A DNA stretch of 64,000 bases from the NCBI RefSeq assembly GCF_014127485.1, contig NZ_CP059903.1:1488001-1552000 (forward strand), written 5' to 3'. Position numbers and translations under genes: made by a program. Under the pieces are notes generated by a model. It had not been told where the DNA came from. It saw only the letters and a program-made list of their open reading frames with translations, and ran no database searches. Shown in pieces: positions 1-7,973 of the stretch; position 1 is the stretch's first letter, and the number at the start of each line of letters is the position of its first letter. This DNA comes from Nocardioides dongkuii. Lineage in GTDB: Bacteria > Actinomycetota > Actinomycetes > Propionibacteriales > Nocardioidaceae.

Positions 1-1337
1 CGCGACGGGGCGTTCTCGGTGACCGCCGAGGCGAGCTGGCGGACGGCGGGGGGCAGGTCGGCGGGCAGCTCGACGAACTCCTGGGCGACCGCCCCGATCG
101 ACGACGGGGCGGCCAGCATCGCCGCCGGCCGGCGGTCGAGCTCGACCGCGGTCATGTCGTACTCCAGGCCTGCGGTGTCGAGGTCCTCGTCGCCTGCGAT
201 GAAGTCCATGGTGGCCTCGTCGTAGCGCCAGTCGCCGTCGGCGTCGATCTCGCTCACCGGCGCCTGGGTCGGCAGCCAGGTGGAGTCGAAGGCGTCGGTG
301 ATCTCGACCCGGTAGTCGTGCTCCTCGCGCGCCACCGAGTCGTCGACGCCCTCCAGCGCCGGCATCGGGCCGTCCGGGCGCTGGTCGGTGGGGATGTCGC
401 GGTCCCCGGAGGTCCACTCCTCCTCGGAGAACCTGTTCAGCACCGAGATCCGCAGGTAGCGCGGGTCGGGGTCGTCGGTGGTCACCGTGAGCAGCGGTAC
501 GTCGTCGTCGCGCTTGAGGTCGCGGCGCATGTCGGTCATCGGGTTGCGCAGGGTGATCTCGTCGTCCGAGCCCGTCCCCGGGCCGAGGTCGACCAGCTGG
601 ATGTCGAGGGTCGGGATGGCGAGTGGGACGACGATCGCGAGGGCGGTCGCGACGCCGCCGATGGCGCCGGCGCTGGAGCGTGCGCTGCCGGTGCGGACCT
701 CGAAGGTGCTCGGGTCGGTGAGCAGGGCGTCCTCGCCGAGCGGCCGGCCCCAGCGGGCGACCTGCTCGTTCTCGTGCAGGAACAGCAGGGTGAGGAAGCC
801 GGCGGCGGTCAGCGCGAAGACCCACCACGGGATGCCGGTCTCCAGCATGCTCACCGGGACGGTGAAGACGGCCAGCAGCGGCAGCCCGGCGAGGGGCACC
901 CGCCGGATCGTGCAGGCGAGCAGGTCGACGAGCACCAGGCAGGCCAACCCGCCGGCCACGAGCAGCGGGTCGATGGGAGCGGCACGGGCGGGGACCGGCG
1001 GGGCGTAGCGGTTGGCGCTCTGCGCGGCGTCGCGGAAGGCGGCCACCAGGTCGGCGTACCCGGGGCCGACGGGCAGCGGGCTGCCGGTCAGCGACCAGGT
1101 CGCCACCAGGGTGCCGAGCACGAGCTGCAGGCCCACGACGACGACGCCGGGCAGGCGCCACCACCGGGCGAGCGCGCCGGTGCCGGCCACGACCACGGCG
1201 AGCAGGAGCAGGGGACGGAGGTAGCCGGCGGAGTCGAGGGCGAACCCGCGCCAGGTCAGCATCGAGACCCAGGTCGTGGCCGCGGCCACCGCCGCCAGGA
1301 GCAGGGCGGCCGACAGGCTGCCGCGTGCCCGGCTCAT
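1..1337 (-). CDS. TgpA-type transglutaminase-like membrane protein (DUF3488), partial
   Basis: Only the first 445 codons are visible; the gene runs off the left edge. The ATG at 1337 overlaps the stop of the upstream DUF58 gene (ATGA), so the two are probably translationally coupled. The N-terminal ~240 residues contain about seven hydrophobic segments. A more polar, presumably extracytoplasmic stretch follows, including STWLPTQAP, a pattern typical of DUF3488/TgpA proteins. In this family a transglutaminase-like catalytic domain and a last membrane helix follow, but both would lie outside the window, so the catalytic Cys-His-Asp cannot be checked. The MoxR - DUF58 - transglutaminase order is the standard actinobacterial arrangement. 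The substrate is unknown; a cell-envelope role is inferred. Confidence 0.85.
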   Translation of the reverse strand, partial: MSRARGSLSAALLLAAVAAATTWVSMLTWRGFALDSAGYLRPLLLLAVVVAGTGALARWWRLPGVVVVGLQLVLGTLVATWSLTGSPLPVGPGYADLVAAFRDAAQSANRYAPPVPARAAPIDPLLVAGGLACLVLVDLLACTIRRVPLAGLPLLAVFTVPVSMLETGIPWWVFALTAAGFLTLLFLHENEQVARWGRPLGEDALLTDPSTFEVRTGSARSSAGAIGGVATALAIVVPLAIPTLDIQLVDLGPGTGSDDEITLRNPMTDMRRDLKRDDDVPLLTVTTDDPDPRYLRISVLNRFSEEEWTSGDRDIPTDQRPDGPMPALEGVDDSVAREEHDYRVEITDAFDSTWLPTQAPVSEIDADGDWRYDEATMDFIAGDEDLDTAGLEYDMTAVELDRRPAAMLAAPSSIGAVAQEFVELPADLPPAVRQLASAVTENAPS

Positions 1338-2587
1338 CGGGTGCCCGCCCGCTGGGGCGCCCGGGTGCTGGTGCGGGCCAGCTCCTGCCAGACCGACTCG
1401 AGCCGGTCCCGGGGCCGGAGCGGCACCGAGCGCCACCCCATCTGGGCGAGCACGGGGGAGGCGCCGCCGGTCCCGGGGCCGGTCCAGGCGTCCACGTCGA
1501 GGGCGACGGCCAGCGCCGCGTCGGTGTGGTGCTGCATGCGCCGCAGGACCGGCGCGTCGAACGCCTCGACCGCGCCGAGGACCGCGACGGTCAGGCCGCC
1601 GTGCGCCTGCTCGCTGAGCCACCCGGTGTCGAGCCGGGGTGCCTGGACGGGGGCGAGGACCGCGAGCGCCTCGAGCAGGGCCGCGCCGTTGAGGTCCGCG
1701 TCGCGCAGGTGCCAGGCGGCGCTCCGGTCCTCGCCGGCCGCGGTGACCAGCCGGACGGTGAAGCCGCGCCGGGTCAGGTGCACGGCGATCGAGGCCGCGG
1801 CGGACACCGCGGCCTCCAGCGACGAGGCGATCCCCTGGCCGCGGTGCGCGCGGAGCCGGTTGTCGAGGAAGAGCGTGGCGCGCGACTGCCAGGGCTGCTC
1901 CTCGCGCCGGACCATCAGCTCGCCCACCCGCGCGGAGCTGCGCCAGTGCACGCGGCGCAGGTCGTCCCCGCGGCGGTACTCCCGGACCGTCACGTCCTCC
2001 GCGGAGCCCGCGGCGAACGCCTTGGGACGGTTGTCGCCCGAGCCGTTCCAGGCGCCGCCCAGCGGGATGCCGGGCAGCGGGACGGTGCGCGGCGTCACGA
2101 TCAGCGGCACGGTGGTCCGGAACGCGCGGCCGAGCTCGACGAGCCCGAACGGGTCGCTGACCCGCACCGACATCGGACCGATCTCGTAGCGGCCGCGGAC
2201 GTCGGAGCGCACCTGGTAGCTGACGTGGCGCTTCCAGCCGTGGCCGATCCCCTCCAGCACGAACCGGGGGCGGGTGCCGAGGACGTAGGGGACGTGGTCC
2301 TCCAGGAGCAGCACCCCGTTCGGCGTGCGGCCCTCGTTGGTGAGGGTCAGGTTGACCCGCGCGGGCTGGCCGGCGGCGACCAGCTGCGGGGCCACGGTGC
2401 GGACCAGGGCGAGCTTGTAGCGGCTGCGCCCGATGACGTACGCCGTGACGAGCGGCAGCGCGAGGACCAGGACGCCGACCCGGGTGAGCGCGGGCTGGCC
2501 GAGCACGACGGCGCAGACGACGGCGGTGAGACCGGCGGCGACGAACGCCCGTCCGCGGACGGTCAGGCCGGCGAGCGCCTCGCGCAC
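1334..2587 (-). CDS. DUF58 domain protein (vWA-like)
   Basis: A 417-residue protein from a GTG at 2587, one base after the end of the moxR gene. Two hydrophobic helices near the N terminus (about residues 13-55) anchor it in the membrane. The middle carries the DUF58 signature: an R-x-Y-x-x-GDD core followed by RVHWRSSAR (about residues 203-221). The C-terminal half resembles a von Willebrand A-like fold. DUF58 proteins usually act with a MoxR AAA+ ATPase, here encoded directly upstream, and with a TgpA-like protein, here directly downstream. Biochemical role unknown; probably a membrane-bound partner of MoxR. Confidence 0.9.
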   Translation of the reverse strand: MREALAGLTVRGRAFVAAGLTAVVCAVVLGQPALTRVGVLVLALPLVTAYVIGRSRYKLALVRTVAPQLVAAGQPARVNLTLTNEGRTPNGVLLLEDHVPYVLGTRPRFVLEGIGHGWKRHVSYQVRSDVRGRYEIGPMSVRVSDPFGLVELGRAFRTTVPLIVTPRTVPLPGIPLGGAWNGSGDNRPKAFAAGSAEDVTVREYRRGDDLRRVHWRSSARVGELMVRREEQPWQSRATLFLDNRLRAHRGQGIASSLEAAVSAAASIAVHLTRRGFTVRLVTAAGEDRSAAWHLRDADLNGAALLEALAVLAPVQAPRLDTGWLSEQAHGGLTVAVLGAVEAFDAPVLRRMQHHTDAALAVALDVDAWTGPGTGGASPVLAQMGWRSVPLRPRDRLESVWQELARTSTRAPQRAGTR

Positions 2588-2588
2588 G

Positions 2589-3572
2589 CTAGCCCTGGCC
2601 GGAGGTGGCGTCGGGGACCGGCACGGCGGCCACGATCCCCTCCAGCACGGAGGTGGTGGTCCGGCCGCTCATCGCGGCCTCGACGCTGGGGAGCAGGCGG
2701 TGGGCCAGCACCGTCGTGGCCAGCGCGCGCACGTCGTCGGGCAGGACGTAGTCGCGGCCCTGCATCGCGGCGAGCGCCTTCGACGCCCGCACGAGGTGGA
2801 GCGTGGCGCGTGGCGAGGCGCCCAGCGTGAGGTCGTCGGTGCGCCGGGTCGCGGCGGTGAGCGCGACGACGTACCGCTGGACCGCGTGGGCGACGTGCAC
2901 CTGCGCGACGATGCTCGCGAGCTTGCGGATCTCCGCGGCGTCGGTGACCGCCTCGAGGTCGTCGAGCGGGTTCGCGCCGGCGTGGCTGCCGATCATCGCG
3001 ATCTCCGCGGCCTCGACCGGGTAGCCCACGGAGACCCGGGCCATGAAGCGGTCGCGCTGGGCCTCCGGGAGGGCGTAGGTGCCCTCCATCTCGACCGGGT
3101 TCTGCGTCGCGATCACCATGAACGGCGTCTCCAGGTGGTACGTCGTGCCGTCGACGGTGACCTGGCGCTCCTCCATGCACTCCAGCAGCGCGGACTGGGT
3201 CTTGGGGGAGGCCCGGTTGATCTCGTCGCCGACCACGATGTTGGCGAAGACGCCGCCGGGCCGGAACTCGAACTCCCGGGTGTCCTGGTTGAAGACCGAG
3301 ACGCCGGTGACGTCGGAGGGCAGCAGGTCGGGGGTGAACTGGATCCGGCGCACCGAGGAGTCGATGCTGCGGGCCAGCGCCTTGGCGAGCATCGTCTTGC
3401 CGACGCCGGGGACGTCCTCGATCAACAGGTGCCCCTCGGCGAGGAGGACGACGAGCGCGGAGCTCACGACGTCCGGCTTGCCCTCGATGACCTTCTCGAT
3501 GTTGCCCCGGACGCGCTCGACGACCCGGGCCAGGGTCTCGAGGTCGGCACCTCCAGCAGTCGTCGTGCTCAC
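2589..3572 (-). CDS. MoxR-family AAA+ ATPase
   Basis: A 327-residue AAA+ ATPase of the MoxR family, thought to act as a chaperone for vWA-containing partners. Walker A is PGVGKT (about residues 55-60). The Walker B region contains GDEINRASPKTQ, typical of MoxR, followed by sensor motif ATQNP. The GTG at 3572 was chosen because an AAGGA ribosome-binding site sits about 6 nt upstream and the family N terminus starts there. A longer frame back to 3773 would run into the mraZ promoter and adds unrelated sequence. It is the first gene of the moxR-DUF58-tgpA operon and is divergent from mraZ. Confidence 0.93.
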   Translation of the reverse strand: MSTTTAGGADLETLARVVERVRGNIEKVIEGKPDVVSSALVVLLAEGHLLIEDVPGVGKTMLAKALARSIDSSVRRIQFTPDLLPSDVTGVSVFNQDTREFEFRPGGVFANIVVGDEINRASPKTQSALLECMEERQVTVDGTTYHLETPFMVIATQNPVEMEGTYALPEAQRDRFMARVSVGYPVEAAEIAMIGSHAGANPLDDLEAVTDAAEIRKLASIVAQVHVAHAVQRYVVALTAATRRTDDLTLGASPRATLHLVRASKALAAMQGRDYVLPDDVRALATTVLAHRLLPSVEAAMSGRTTTSVLEGIVAAVPVPDATSGQG

Positions 3573-3658
3573 GTGCGGTCCTTCCCCGGGCTCGTCCCAC
3601 CTCAGCCACCCACGGTAGGGCGTCCGCGCAACATCCGGGGGGCTTCGACCCCCGTTGG

Positions 3659-3678
3659 TGGGGCGTCGACACGCCCCA
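3659..3678. promoter_or_regulatory. Perfect 8-bp palindrome in the moxR/mraZ divergent region
   Basis: TGGGGCGT and ACGCCCCA form a perfect inverted repeat around CGAC, ending 5 bp before the putative -35 of mraZ. It could be an operator for either divergent gene. No binding protein is known to me. Confidence 0.4.
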
Positions 3679-3680
3679 GG

Positions 3681-3725
3681 TGGTTGACGGTGGGGGAAAG
3701 TGGCGTAATGTGGAGCGAAGTGGGG
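3681..3725 (+). promoter_or_regulatory. Five TGG-type MraZ boxes at exact 10-bp spacing
   Basis: TGG begins at 3681, 3691, 3701, 3711 and 3721, one per helical turn. The clearest boxes are TGGGG (3691, 3721), TGGCG (3701) and TGGAG (3711). E. coli MraZ binds TGGGN repeats separated by 5 nt, which is the same 10-bp phase. The boxes overlap the -35/-10 elements and start about 70 bp before mraZ, so autoregulation by steric block is the likely outcome. Confidence 0.75.
3684..3711 (+). promoter_or_regulatory. Putative mraZ (dcw cluster) promoter
   Basis: TTGACG (3684-3689) and TAATGT (3706-3711) are separated by 16 bp, close to the housekeeping sigma consensus. A start near 3718 would give a leader of about 33 nt carrying the GGAGG of mraZ. 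Confidence 0.6.
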
Positions 3726-3750
3726 GAAGTGGCCGGCGAGGAGGTGCCCG

Positions 3751-4179
3751 ATGTTCTTCATGGGCACGTACACGCCGAAGCTCGACGAGAAGGGCCGCCT
3801 CTTCCTCCCGGCGAAGTTCAGGGACCGACTCGCAGAAGGGCTCGTGGTGACGCAAGGTCAGGAGAACTGCCTGGTCGTCTGGCCCACGGACGTCTTCATG
3901 GAGGAGGCCGCCCGGGCCCGCAGCACGCCGATGACCGTGAGGAGCGCACGCGAGTACGCACGTGTCCTCTTCGCGGGCGCCGACGAGGGCTCGCTGGACA
4001 AGCAGGGTCGGATCGGCATCCCCGCGCAGCTGCGGGAGTACGCCGGGCTCGACAAGGACGTCGTCGTGATCGGCGTGATGGACCGGGTCGAGATCTGGGA
4101 CCCGCGTCGCTGGCAGGACTACTCGGCCGGCGCGCAGCAGAAGTTCGCGGACCTCGACGAGGAGCCCAGCCCCACCTAG
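3751..4179 (+). CDS. mraZ: Transcriptional regulator MraZ
   Basis: A 142-residue protein with two SpoVT/AbrB-like repeats (about residues 5-50 and 78-123). Each carries the pattern of a lysine/glycine turn followed by a hydrophobic strand (DEKGRLFLPA and DKQGRIGIPA), which is diagnostic for MraZ. The ATG at 3751 follows GAGGAGG by 6-7 nt. MraZ is the first gene of most dcw clusters and represses its own promoter through tandem TGGGN boxes; five boxes in 10-bp phase lie directly upstream. Length matches the family. Confidence 0.97.
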   Translation: MFFMGTYTPKLDEKGRLFLPAKFRDRLAEGLVVTQGQENCLVVWPTDVFMEEAARARSTPMTVRSAREYARVLFAGADEGSLDKQGRIGIPAQLREYAGLDKDVVVIGVMDRVEIWDPRRWQDYSAGAQQKFADLDEEPSPT

Positions 4180-4367
4180 CCCCACCCAGCACCACGACCA
4201 GGCAGCAACCACAGACGGACACAGCAGCACCACGGACGCGCAGGGCGAGGTCTCGCGCCCGCTCTCCCTCCGCCAGCTGGGACCACTTCCCCGGTTCCAG
4301 ACGGCGACTTCCCCGGGAGAGCGGGCAGGGGCCTGGCCCTGCGGATCCGTATCAGGACGGGGTCGAG

Positions 4368-4526
4368 ATGAGCAGCACACCTCTGGACGGGCCGGCGCCC
4401 GGCCCGCAGGAGCGGCGACGCGTGCGCGAGCAGGCCCGCGACGCCCTCACCGTCATGGCGTTCTCCGCGGCGACCTCGGCCGCGGTCGCGGTCTCCCTCC
4501 TCCTGCTCGCCCGGCTCGGGCACTGA
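4368..4526 (+). CDS. Small single-pass membrane protein between mraZ and rsmH
   Basis: A 52-codon frame with a polar, Pro/Arg-rich first half and one hydrophobic helix (about residues 28-49, ending LLLLARLGH). It sits 16 nt before rsmH in the same direction, in the mraZ-rsmH gap where actinobacteria often carry a short hypothetical protein. The ribosome-binding site is weak (GGACGGGG about 8 nt before the ATG). Function unknown. The size and position would fit a small divisome-associated membrane peptide, but that is speculation. Confidence 0.6.
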   Translation: MSSTPLDGPAPGPQERRRVREQARDALTVMAFSAATSAAVAVSLLLLARLGH

Positions 4527-4542
4527 GGCCGGCGGGGACCTG

Positions 4543-5511
4543 ATGACCAATCCCCGGCACGTCCCCGTCCTCCTGGACCGGGTCGTCGCGCTCCTCGAGC
4601 CTGCCCTGCGCCACGACGGCGCCGTGCTGGTCGACTGCACCCTCGGCCTCGGCGGCCACACCGAGGCGGTGCTCGAGCGGATCCCGACCGCCCGCGTCAT
4701 CGGCGTCGACCGCGATCCCGACGCGCTGGCCCTGGCCGGCGAGCGGCTGGCGGCGTACGGCGACCGGTTCACCGGCGTCCACGCGGTGTACGACGAGCTC
4801 CCCGACGTGCTCGCCGAGCAGGGCCTGGCCGCGGTCGACGCGGTCCTCTTCGACCTCGGCGTCTCCTCCATGCAGCTCGACGTGCGCGAGCGCGGCTTCG
4901 CGTACGCCGAGGACGCGCCGCTCGACATGCGGATGGACGGCACCACCGGCCCCACCGCCGCCGACGTGCTCAACACCTACTCCGCCGCCGACCTGACCCG
5001 CGTGCTGCGGGACTACGGCGAGGAGAAGTTCGCCCGCAAGATCGCCGGCGCGATCGTCCGGGAGCGCGAGCGCGAGCCGTTCACGACCTCGGGCCGCCTG
5101 GTCGAGCTGCTGTACGCCGAGATCCCGGCGCCCGCGCGACGTACCGGGGGACACCCCGCCAAGCGGACCTTCCAGGCGCTGCGCATGGAGGTCAACGACG
5201 AGCTGGCCGTGCTGCGCCGGGCGCTGCCCGCGGCCATCGACGCGATCGCCGTCGGCGGCCGGGTCGTCGTGGAGGCCTACCACTCCCTCGAGGACCGCCT
5301 GGTCAAGCAGGCCTTCACCGCGGTCACCCGCAGCGAGGTGCCCCTCGACCTGCCGTTCGTGCCCGAGGGCAGCGAGCCGGCCCTGCGGCTGGTCACCCGG
5401 GGCGCCGAGAAGGCCGACCCCACCGAGACAGCGCACAACCCCCGGGCCGCCTCCGTGCGGCTACGGGCCGTCGAACGAGTCCGTCCCTCTTCCTCCGGAG
5501 CCGTGTCATGA
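4543..5511 (+). CDS. rsmH: 16S rRNA (cytosine(1402)-N4)-methyltransferase RsmH
   Basis: A 322-residue SAM-dependent methyltransferase that methylates N4 of C1402 in 16S rRNA. The N-terminal HVPVLLDRV and the SAM-binding [12 protein letters not shown] (about residues 31-42) are typical, as are [11 protein letters not shown] and the late [11 protein letters not shown] motif. It begins at the ATG at 4543, 16 nt after a small membrane-protein gene, and its stop overlaps the next start (ATGA). Standard second or third gene of the dcw cluster; formerly mraW. Confidence 0.97.
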   Translation: MTNPRHVPVLLDRVVALLEPALRHDGAVLVDCTLGLGGHTEAVLERIPTARVIGVDRDPDALALAGERLAAYGDRFTGVHAVYDELPDVLAEQGLAAVDAVLFDLGVSSMQLDVRERGFAYAEDAPLDMRMDGTTGPTAADVLNTYSAADLTRVLRDYGEEKFARKIAGAIVREREREPFTTSGRLVELLYAEIPAPARRTGGHPAKRTFQALRMEVNDELAVLRRALPAAIDAIAVGGRVVVEAYHSLEDRLVKQAFTAVTRSEVPLDLPFVPEGSEPALRLVTRGAEKADPTETAHNPRAASVRLRAVERVRPSSSGAVS

Positions 5512-6131
5512 GCAGTCCCGCCGCCCAGCTCAGGTCCCGCGTCCCCCGGATCGCCGGCGCCGCCGTCGAGCGGGCGCGGCTCTCCGTCGTCCCGCGCACC
5601 CGGGCGGTCCGCGCCGCGCGGGTGCCGTTCGTGATCCTGGTGAGCGCGATCCTGCTCGGCGGCGTGATCGGGCTCCTGATGTTCAACACCTCGATGCAGC
5701 AGGCCTCGTTCACCGCGAGCACGCTGGAGGACCGGGCGGTGCACCTCGCCGCCCGCGAGCAGCAGCTCACCGCCGAGCTCGAGCAGCTCCGCGAGCCCCA
5801 GCACCTCGCCGAGCTCGCCCGCGACCAGGGCATGGTCACCCCGCCGTCCGCGGCGTACCTGCACCCCGACGGCTCCGTCACCGGCGTCCCGGCGCCCGCC
5901 GCCCCCGACGGGGAGCGGATCCGGCCGCGGCCGGAGCCGCTGCCGGGCCCGCTCGTGGCGCGGCCCGTGCAGGTCGAGGACCCGCCGGAGGGCCGGCTCC
6001 CCGATTCCGACGCCGACACGGGCTCCACCTCCGGGGACCGGGGCGCGGACGGCGATAGAAAGTCCCGCAAGCCCCACGCGTCACAGCAGTCACAGCAGCA
6101 CCACAACCCGAGCTCCACCCGCACCCGCTGA
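5508..6131 (+). CDS. FtsL-like septum formation initiator / divisome protein
   Basis: A 207-residue bitopic protein: basic cytoplasmic N terminus (1-38), one transmembrane helix (about 40-59), then a leucine-rich coiled coil (about 65-97) ending in the [11 protein letters not shown] pattern common to FtsL/DivIC proteins. The last ~90 residues are a Pro-, Ser- and Asp-rich tail of low complexity. Position between rsmH and ftsI is the usual one for ftsL, and the start overlaps rsmH by 4 nt. In the divisome FtsL links FtsQ/FtsB-type proteins to FtsW-FtsI. Sequence divergence in this family is high, so the name rests mostly on context and topology. Confidence 0.8.
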   Translation: MSSPAAQLRSRVPRIAGAAVERARLSVVPRTRAVRAARVPFVILVSAILLGGVIGLLMFNTSMQQASFTASTLEDRAVHLAAREQQLTAELEQLREPQHLAELARDQGMVTPPSAAYLHPDGSVTGVPAPAAPDGERIRPRPEPLPGPLVARPVQVEDPPEGRLPDSDADTGSTSGDRGADGDRKSRKPHASQQSQQHHNPSSTRTR

Positions 6132-6148
6132 CCGACCGGAGAACCCCC

Positions 6149-7936
6149 GTGAGCCGAAACCGCCCGCCGGCCCGTGCCCGCGGCAGCCTGCGCGGGTCGC
6201 CGCAGACCCGGCTGCGCATCGGCTTCCTGCTGATCGCGATGGTCCTCTCGGTCTTCGGTGGCCGGCTGGTCCAGCTCCAGGGCTTCGACCCGCAGTCGTA
6301 CGCCGCGATGGCGGCCGCCGAGGGGATGGAGGAGGTCGATCTCCCCGCCGAGCGCGGCGAGATCCTCGACCGCAACGGCCAGCCGCTCGCCGGCTCGGTG
6401 GAGGGCGCCATGGTCGTCGCCGACCCCGCCCTGACCGCCGAGCGTGCCCCCGAGCTCGCGAAGTTCCTCGCCAACCGGCTCCCGGTCGACTACTTCACGC
6501 TGCTGCCGCGCCTGCGCGAGGAGGGCAGCCGCTACGAGTACGTCGCGCGCCAGGTGCCGGCCGCGCAGGCGGCCGCGGTCGTGGACGCCGCGAAGGAGGC
6601 CGGGTTCGACGGCCTGACGACCTACCGCGACCCGATGCGCGACTACCCCGCCGGCGACGTGGCCGCCAACCTGGTCGGCTTCCTCGGCACGCCGCACCCG
6701 GTGGAGGGCGACCAGCCGCTCGCAGGCCTCGAGCTCGCCTTCGACGACCTGCTCGCCGGCACCGACGGCGAGGCCAGCTACCAGACCGGGGCGGGCAGCA
6801 AGATCCCCCTCGGCGACAGCACGAAGGTCCCGGCGGTCGACGGCCGCGACCTCACCACGACCATCGACCGCGACCTGCAGTGGTACACCCAGCGGGTGCT
6901 GCGGCAGACCGTCGAGGACTCGCGCGCCGAGTCGGGCTTCGCCGTGGTGATGGACACCCGCACCGGCGAGCTGCTCACCGTCGCCGACCACCCGACGTTC
7001 GACGCCAACCACCCCGGGGACGCCGACCGGGAGGACCGGGTGTCGCGGGCGATGAGCGACGTCTACGAGCCCGGCTCGGTGGAGAAGGTGCTCACCTTCG
7101 GCGCTCTGCTCGACGCCGGCAAGGTCACCCCGCGCACCCGGCTCACGATCCCGCCGCGCCTGGACCGGCAGGACCGGTCCATCGGCGACTGGTTCGACCA
7201 CGGCACCATCCGGCTCACCCTCGCCGGCGTGCTGGCGAAGTCCTCCAACATCGGCACGGTGCTCGCCAGCGACCTGTTCGAGCCCGGCGAGCTGCGCTCC
7301 TACCTCGAGGACTTCGGGCTGGGCCGGCGCACCGGCATCGGCGTCCTGGGCGAGACGCCGGGCATCCTGCCCAGCGAGAGCCTGTGGACCAGCCAGACCG
7401 AGGACCGCATCTCCTTCGGCCAGTCGCTCTCCGTCAACGCCGTGCAGATGGCGGCCGCGGTCAACACGATCGCCAACGAGGGCGTCCGGGTCGACCCCCA
7501 CGTCGTCCGGGGGTCCGCCGAGACCGCCGACGGCACCGTCGTCGGCACCGACACCGCGACCGAGCGGCGGGTGATCAGCACCGAGGCCGCGCGCCAGACC
7601 GCGCGGATGATGGAGCGGGTCGTCGACCCCGAGGCCGGGGTCGCCCCCGGCGCCGCCGTGCCGGGCTACCGGGTCGCCGGCAAGACCGGCACCGCCCAGC
7701 GGGTGGGGGAGGAGTGCCAGTGCTACGACGGCACCTTCACGGTCTCCTTCGCCGGCTTCGCCCCCGCGGACGACCCGAGGTTCACCGTCTACGTCGTGGT
7801 CCAGAACCCCGGGAACGGCGGCGGTGGCGGCTCGGTCACGGGGCCGGCGTTCTCCAAGATCATGGGCTACGCCCTGCGCCGGTACGCCGTGGCGCCGACC
7901 GGCACCCGGCCCTCGCAGCTCCCGGTCGAGTGGTGA
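6149..7936 (+). CDS. ftsI: Septal peptidoglycan transpeptidase FtsI (PBP3/PbpB)
   Basis: A 595-residue class B penicillin-binding protein that cross-links septal peptidoglycan with FtsW. A short cytoplasmic N terminus is followed by a membrane anchor (about 22-42) and a dimerisation domain with DLPAERGEILDRNG. The transpeptidase domain has the active-site SVEK (Ser310), SSN (365-367) and KTG (512-514). The GTG at 6149 lies 17 nt after the ftsL-like stop. Two cysteines close after KTG (523 and 525) are noticeable in an extracytoplasmic domain. All catalytic residues are present. Confidence 0.96.
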   Translation: MSRNRPPARARGSLRGSPQTRLRIGFLLIAMVLSVFGGRLVQLQGFDPQSYAAMAAAEGMEEVDLPAERGEILDRNGQPLAGSVEGAMVVADPALTAERAPELAKFLANRLPVDYFTLLPRLREEGSRYEYVARQVPAAQAAAVVDAAKEAGFDGLTTYRDPMRDYPAGDVAANLVGFLGTPHPVEGDQPLAGLELAFDDLLAGTDGEASYQTGAGSKIPLGDSTKVPAVDGRDLTTTIDRDLQWYTQRVLRQTVEDSRAESGFAVVMDTRTGELLTVADHPTFDANHPGDADREDRVSRAMSDVYEPGSVEKVLTFGALLDAGKVTPRTRLTIPPRLDRQDRSIGDWFDHGTIRLTLAGVLAKSSNIGTVLASDLFEPGELRSYLEDFGLGRRTGIGVLGETPGILPSESLWTSQTEDRISFGQSLSVNAVQMAAAVNTIANEGVRVDPHVVRGSAETADGTVVGTDTATERRVISTEAARQTARMMERVVDPEAGVAPGAAVPGYRVAGKTGTAQRVGEECQCYDGTFTVSFAGFAPADDPRFTVYVVVQNPGNGGGGGSVTGPAFSKIMGYALRRYAVAPTGTRPSQLPVEW

Positions 7937-7973
7937 TCGGGCCGGCACCCGCGCCGGATACCCTCGCCCGGAC

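Noticed and set aside
318..2830. Several long plus-strand frames over the DUF58/TgpA region
   Set aside because: They are Arg/Gly/Ala-biased with no motif, and the minus-strand genes have clear signatures and coupled starts.
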